Source of the DNA: Megamerina dolium | Lineage: Eukaryota > Arthropoda > Insecta > Diptera > Megamerinidae | Assembly (NCBI GenBank): GCA_963854835.1 | Contig: OY978525.1 | Coordinates: 83,457,833-83,521,832, forward strand | Direction of reading: 5' to 3' | Length of the DNA: 64,000 nt | Part shown: in pieces, positions 61,690 to 64,000 of the stretch | Layout of the letters: every line of letters starts with the position of its first letter | Position numbering within the stretch: position 1 is the first letter of the stretch | Notes under the pieces: generated by a model | What the model saw: only the letters and a program-made list of their open reading frames with translations | Told to the model about the DNA's origin: nothing | Databases searched by the model: none | Made by a program: the position numbers and the translations under genes

Positions 61690-62085
61690 TTCGTACGGTC
61701 GCTAGCTCTCAGAGAAGGCAGGGCTGCATACAGTGACAAGTCACCATATGCGACGACCCAAGATGATAATCGGGGAAATGTCCGGTGAACCATGGCAGTG
61801 CTCCATACCATGGCAAGGCCACCGTTACATACTGAGGCGGCCTAGTATCAGGATGGCTCCGTGCAAAGATAGCCTAATGTAATCCCCTGTCTGCCAAACT
61901 CATCCACTGGGCACGGGTCGCATAACACCCTGGGCTAGGGGAGATTTTTATACTAAGAGGGTTTACTCCCTCCGCCCGTTGCTGAAACAACGGTCTTCTA
62001 ACTCTCGTCTGTCTCCTACCAGACAATCCACTGGGGTTGGTTACCCAATCTCTTGTAAGGTTGCTAGGATTAGCAACCTTATTAT
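61690..62085 (-). other. Probable 5' UTR of the LOA-like LINE
   Basis: GC-richer non-coding stretch ahead of ORF1. Contains a perfect hairpin AAGGTTGCTA/TAGCAACCTT at 62057-62080. The element start is not defined by a target duplication. Confidence 0.45.
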
Positions 62086-62950
62086 TTTTGAATCCTTTTT
62101 CAAAACAGATATAAAGCTTGATATATTAGTAAACCGTAAAGATCCGCAATTCATATCTTTAAAATATCGAGTCCTGTCTGAGATCGTATTTAAAAGCCGG
62201 TCGAAGTCCACACAAAATAAGGTGATGAAGTACAAAAATATGTTTTAAACCAAATTCAATGTCCACACTCGAAAAAAGGTGAGCTAGAAATTGCATTGCG
62301 CAGTTTTAAATTGAAAAAATGCGGGACACGCAGTAGAATTTACGCAGCAGAAAAAATCGGTTGTAATTTAAATTGTTTTTCTATTTGAGTTGTACCAAAC
62401 CTCAAAGAGAGAAAGGTCTGCTAAAGAGTTTGATGAGAGTGGAATTTAAAGTAAATGTCTTTAATTGTAGATAAGTCCAAATTAGGCTACGGAAGTAGCA
62501 ATGATGGCAATGTGACTCACAAATTTTTTTCAAAATAGTGAGCTATCTTCATCAATAACTAAACTTGAAACGGAATTAATTCATAAATTTTATATAATTT
62601 TGTAAGCAATATCGAGCGGATTGAAAATAGAAAATAAGAAATTAAGGCAATTCTGTCTTAAAGGCGATGTTTGAAAGCGAGAGAGCAGCAGCTGTCAAAA
62701 AAACTTCAATGCTATGTGTTTGCACCTATCTGTTCACAATGACGCAATACTCGCAACGAGCATCGTACTCAATTTGGAAATTATGAAAAAATCTCGCATT
62801 GCCAGTGCGTGACATCTATCAGTTTCATTTGTATGTATTCAAAGTTCAAAGATAAGTAAATTGAAAATCAATTAAAATTGAAAAAAGCATATTGCAAAAA
62901 TTAGATAGTTTAAAAATTGAAGTTAATTCTTCTGATTAACGACAAACCCT
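62086..62950. other. Unassigned DNA upstream of Harbinger-like genes
   Basis: No supportable gene. May contain the left terminus of the element at 62970-64000, but no TIR could be confirmed within the window. Confidence 0.35.
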
Positions 62951-62969
62951 GTTTTTATGATAGAAGCAT

Positions 62970-63658
62970 ACGCTCTATCACAACAATGAGGTAAAAGACA
63001 TAATTTGGAAAGAAATTGCTGCCGGTGTACAAATACAAGGTTAGTATTGTTTAAAAAAAAATAACATAATAGCTAAACATTGCACTTTTTACAGTACGTG
63101 ATTGCAAAGCTGCATAGAAATCGCTAAGAGACCAATATGACAAATATCTCAAGAAATGAAAAACATCCAGTGAGCAGGCGTAAGTAGAAAAAAAGGCGTA
63201 CAGATACAGTGCTCAATTGGAATTCCTTAAAGATTCATTGCAACCCAGACAGTAAGTTCTAACAGAAAATACTATTACTTTATTATTTATTTGATATACT
63301 TAATTTTTACAGAACTTGAGGAATTATTCTCATTGGATGAAGGACATGCCACATCAACACGTGTTCATTCTCTGATTCCGGTCATGATCGATCTACCTGA
63401 TGATGACAATTCCTCTTTTCCTGGAAAAAAAAAGTCAAAGATGCAGACGAGCAATATTCAGAATTTCTGAAAATATTGATTGAATTAAACAAAAGCTCGC
63501 ATGAGGTAAAGCAAAAAAATGGGCCTCAGAAATATTTCGATGGATTAGCTGACATGATTGCCGCCTTTAACATGCCATCTGTAGAACTCATGGAGTATCA
63601 GAGTAAAATTTACTCTTACATTTTACAACTCATAAAGGAGTGGCAAAGCAAAAATTAA
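62970..63658 (+). pseudogene. MADF/SANT-like accessory gene of a PIF/Harbinger element
   Basis: Three exon-like blocks with GT-AG borders. Block 1 (about 62970-63039) reads LYHNNEVKDIIWKEIAAGVQ, donor GTTAGT. Block 2 (63095-63251) reads VRDCKAA-stop-KSLRDQYDKYLKK-stop-KTSSEQA-stop, donor GTAAGT. Block 3 (63313-63658) reads LEELFSLDEGHATSTRVHSL and then, after an A-run frameshift, DGLADMIAAFNMPSVELMEY. The pattern fits a MADF/Myb-type DNA-binding protein (W-x-x-IA, then LRDQY). At least two of the in-block stops (TAG, TGA) fall where Trp is expected. Clearly decayed. Confidence 0.6.
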
Positions 63659-63784
63659 TAAATTGAAACCCTAAAAGAGACTACCTTTGTAATTATGCCA
63701 TGTGTAATATAATTAAAAATGTTATTGAATTTTTATAATTTATTTCATTTATGATTAACTATGTATGATTAAAATATGAATATC

Positions 63785-64000
63785 GTTTTTATTCTTGAAT
63801 CTAAAGCTGCTTTAGAAGCATTGTGATCAAAAAGGAAACGTTTCTGTTGTGTTAGGCAATTGTTTTGGTGACGGAACAGATAACTTTCTTTCTTTAGGAA
63901 GCTTGCCAAAAGAGCATTCAGCGAAAATTCCACCATCACTATCACTTCAATATGCTCTTATGTCTACCATAGAAAAGCAGTAATTTGCGTCGCATACGGC
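63785..64000 (-). pseudogene. PIF/Harbinger transposase (DDE_Tnp_4-like), partial
   Basis: Reading in from the right edge on the minus strand gives AVCDANYCFSMVDIRAY, a stop, then SDSDGGIFAECSFGKLPKER and SPKQLPNTTETFPF. This order (D-A-N-x-x-F, then S-D-G-G-I-F) is typical of the core of Harbinger transposases. It faces the MADF-like gene, matching the usual two-gene layout. It runs out of the window, so the other catalytic residues are not visible. Confidence 0.75.

Overview
The window looks like repeat-dominated DNA from a dipteran insect, most likely a tephritid fruit fly or close relative. That assignment is inference. It rests on the element mix: rosa-type DD41D mariners (first named from Ceratitis), jockey-, LOA- and RTE-like LINEs, BEL and gypsy LTR elements, and AT-rich DNA with GT-AG introns. 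There are no operons, ribosome binding sites or CRISPR arrays. Only one stretch (22840-23124) looks like an exon of an ordinary host gene. Almost everything else I can name is a transposable element, usually nested in another.

Layout. 1-3850: a decayed Ty3/gypsy pol and LTR, broken by LOA-like and jockey-like LINE fragments. 4146-17170: Tc1-like copy A, then a large inverted duplication (about 6041-9860 against 11664-15428). Each arm carries an RTE-like LINE, a degenerate tandem repeat and a DD41D mariner. An intact Tc1-like element (copy B, 9954-11605) sits between the arms. 17170-22800: MADF-like debris, a deleted DD41D mariner with TIRs, a 5'-truncated jockey with target duplication, three head-to-tail MITE units sharing TAA, and a long AT tract. 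22840-23124: the host exon, followed by mostly unassigned DNA. 25060-33340: a three-level nest in which a gypsy LTR is split by a Tc1-like element, which is split by a full-length BEL/Pao element with a single 1756-codon ORF and near-identical LTRs. 33715-40600: a fold-back repeat broken by a hAT (itself broken by Tc1 copy C) and by Tc1 copy D. 40725-42535: a decayed RTE. 42630-47205: a cluster of gypsy LTRs in both orientations. 47480-48200: a Merlin-like transposase remnant interrupted by a tRNA-derived SINE. 48378-53158: a long inverted repeat hosting a hAT, two MITEs and a mariner. 54430-55345: a decayed cecropia-like mariner. 56286-57360: a second SINE and a piggyBac-type TTAA MITE. 58925-62085: an LOA-like LINE with ORF1 and part of ORF2. 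62950-64000: a decayed PIF/Harbinger-like gene pair.

The genes do not form a pathway. Two units look intact by reading: Tc1 copy B and the BEL element. Both have complete ORFs, complete termini and target-site duplications. The remaining coding remnants carry frameshifts, stops or deletions. Several inverted structures (3.8 kb, about 0.8 kb and about 0.4 kb arms, plus the MITE palindrome) could make hairpin RNA if transcribed; that is inference. I found no clearly new protein system. The most unusual material is structural: the inverted duplication, the TAA-sharing MITE array and the nested inverted repeats.
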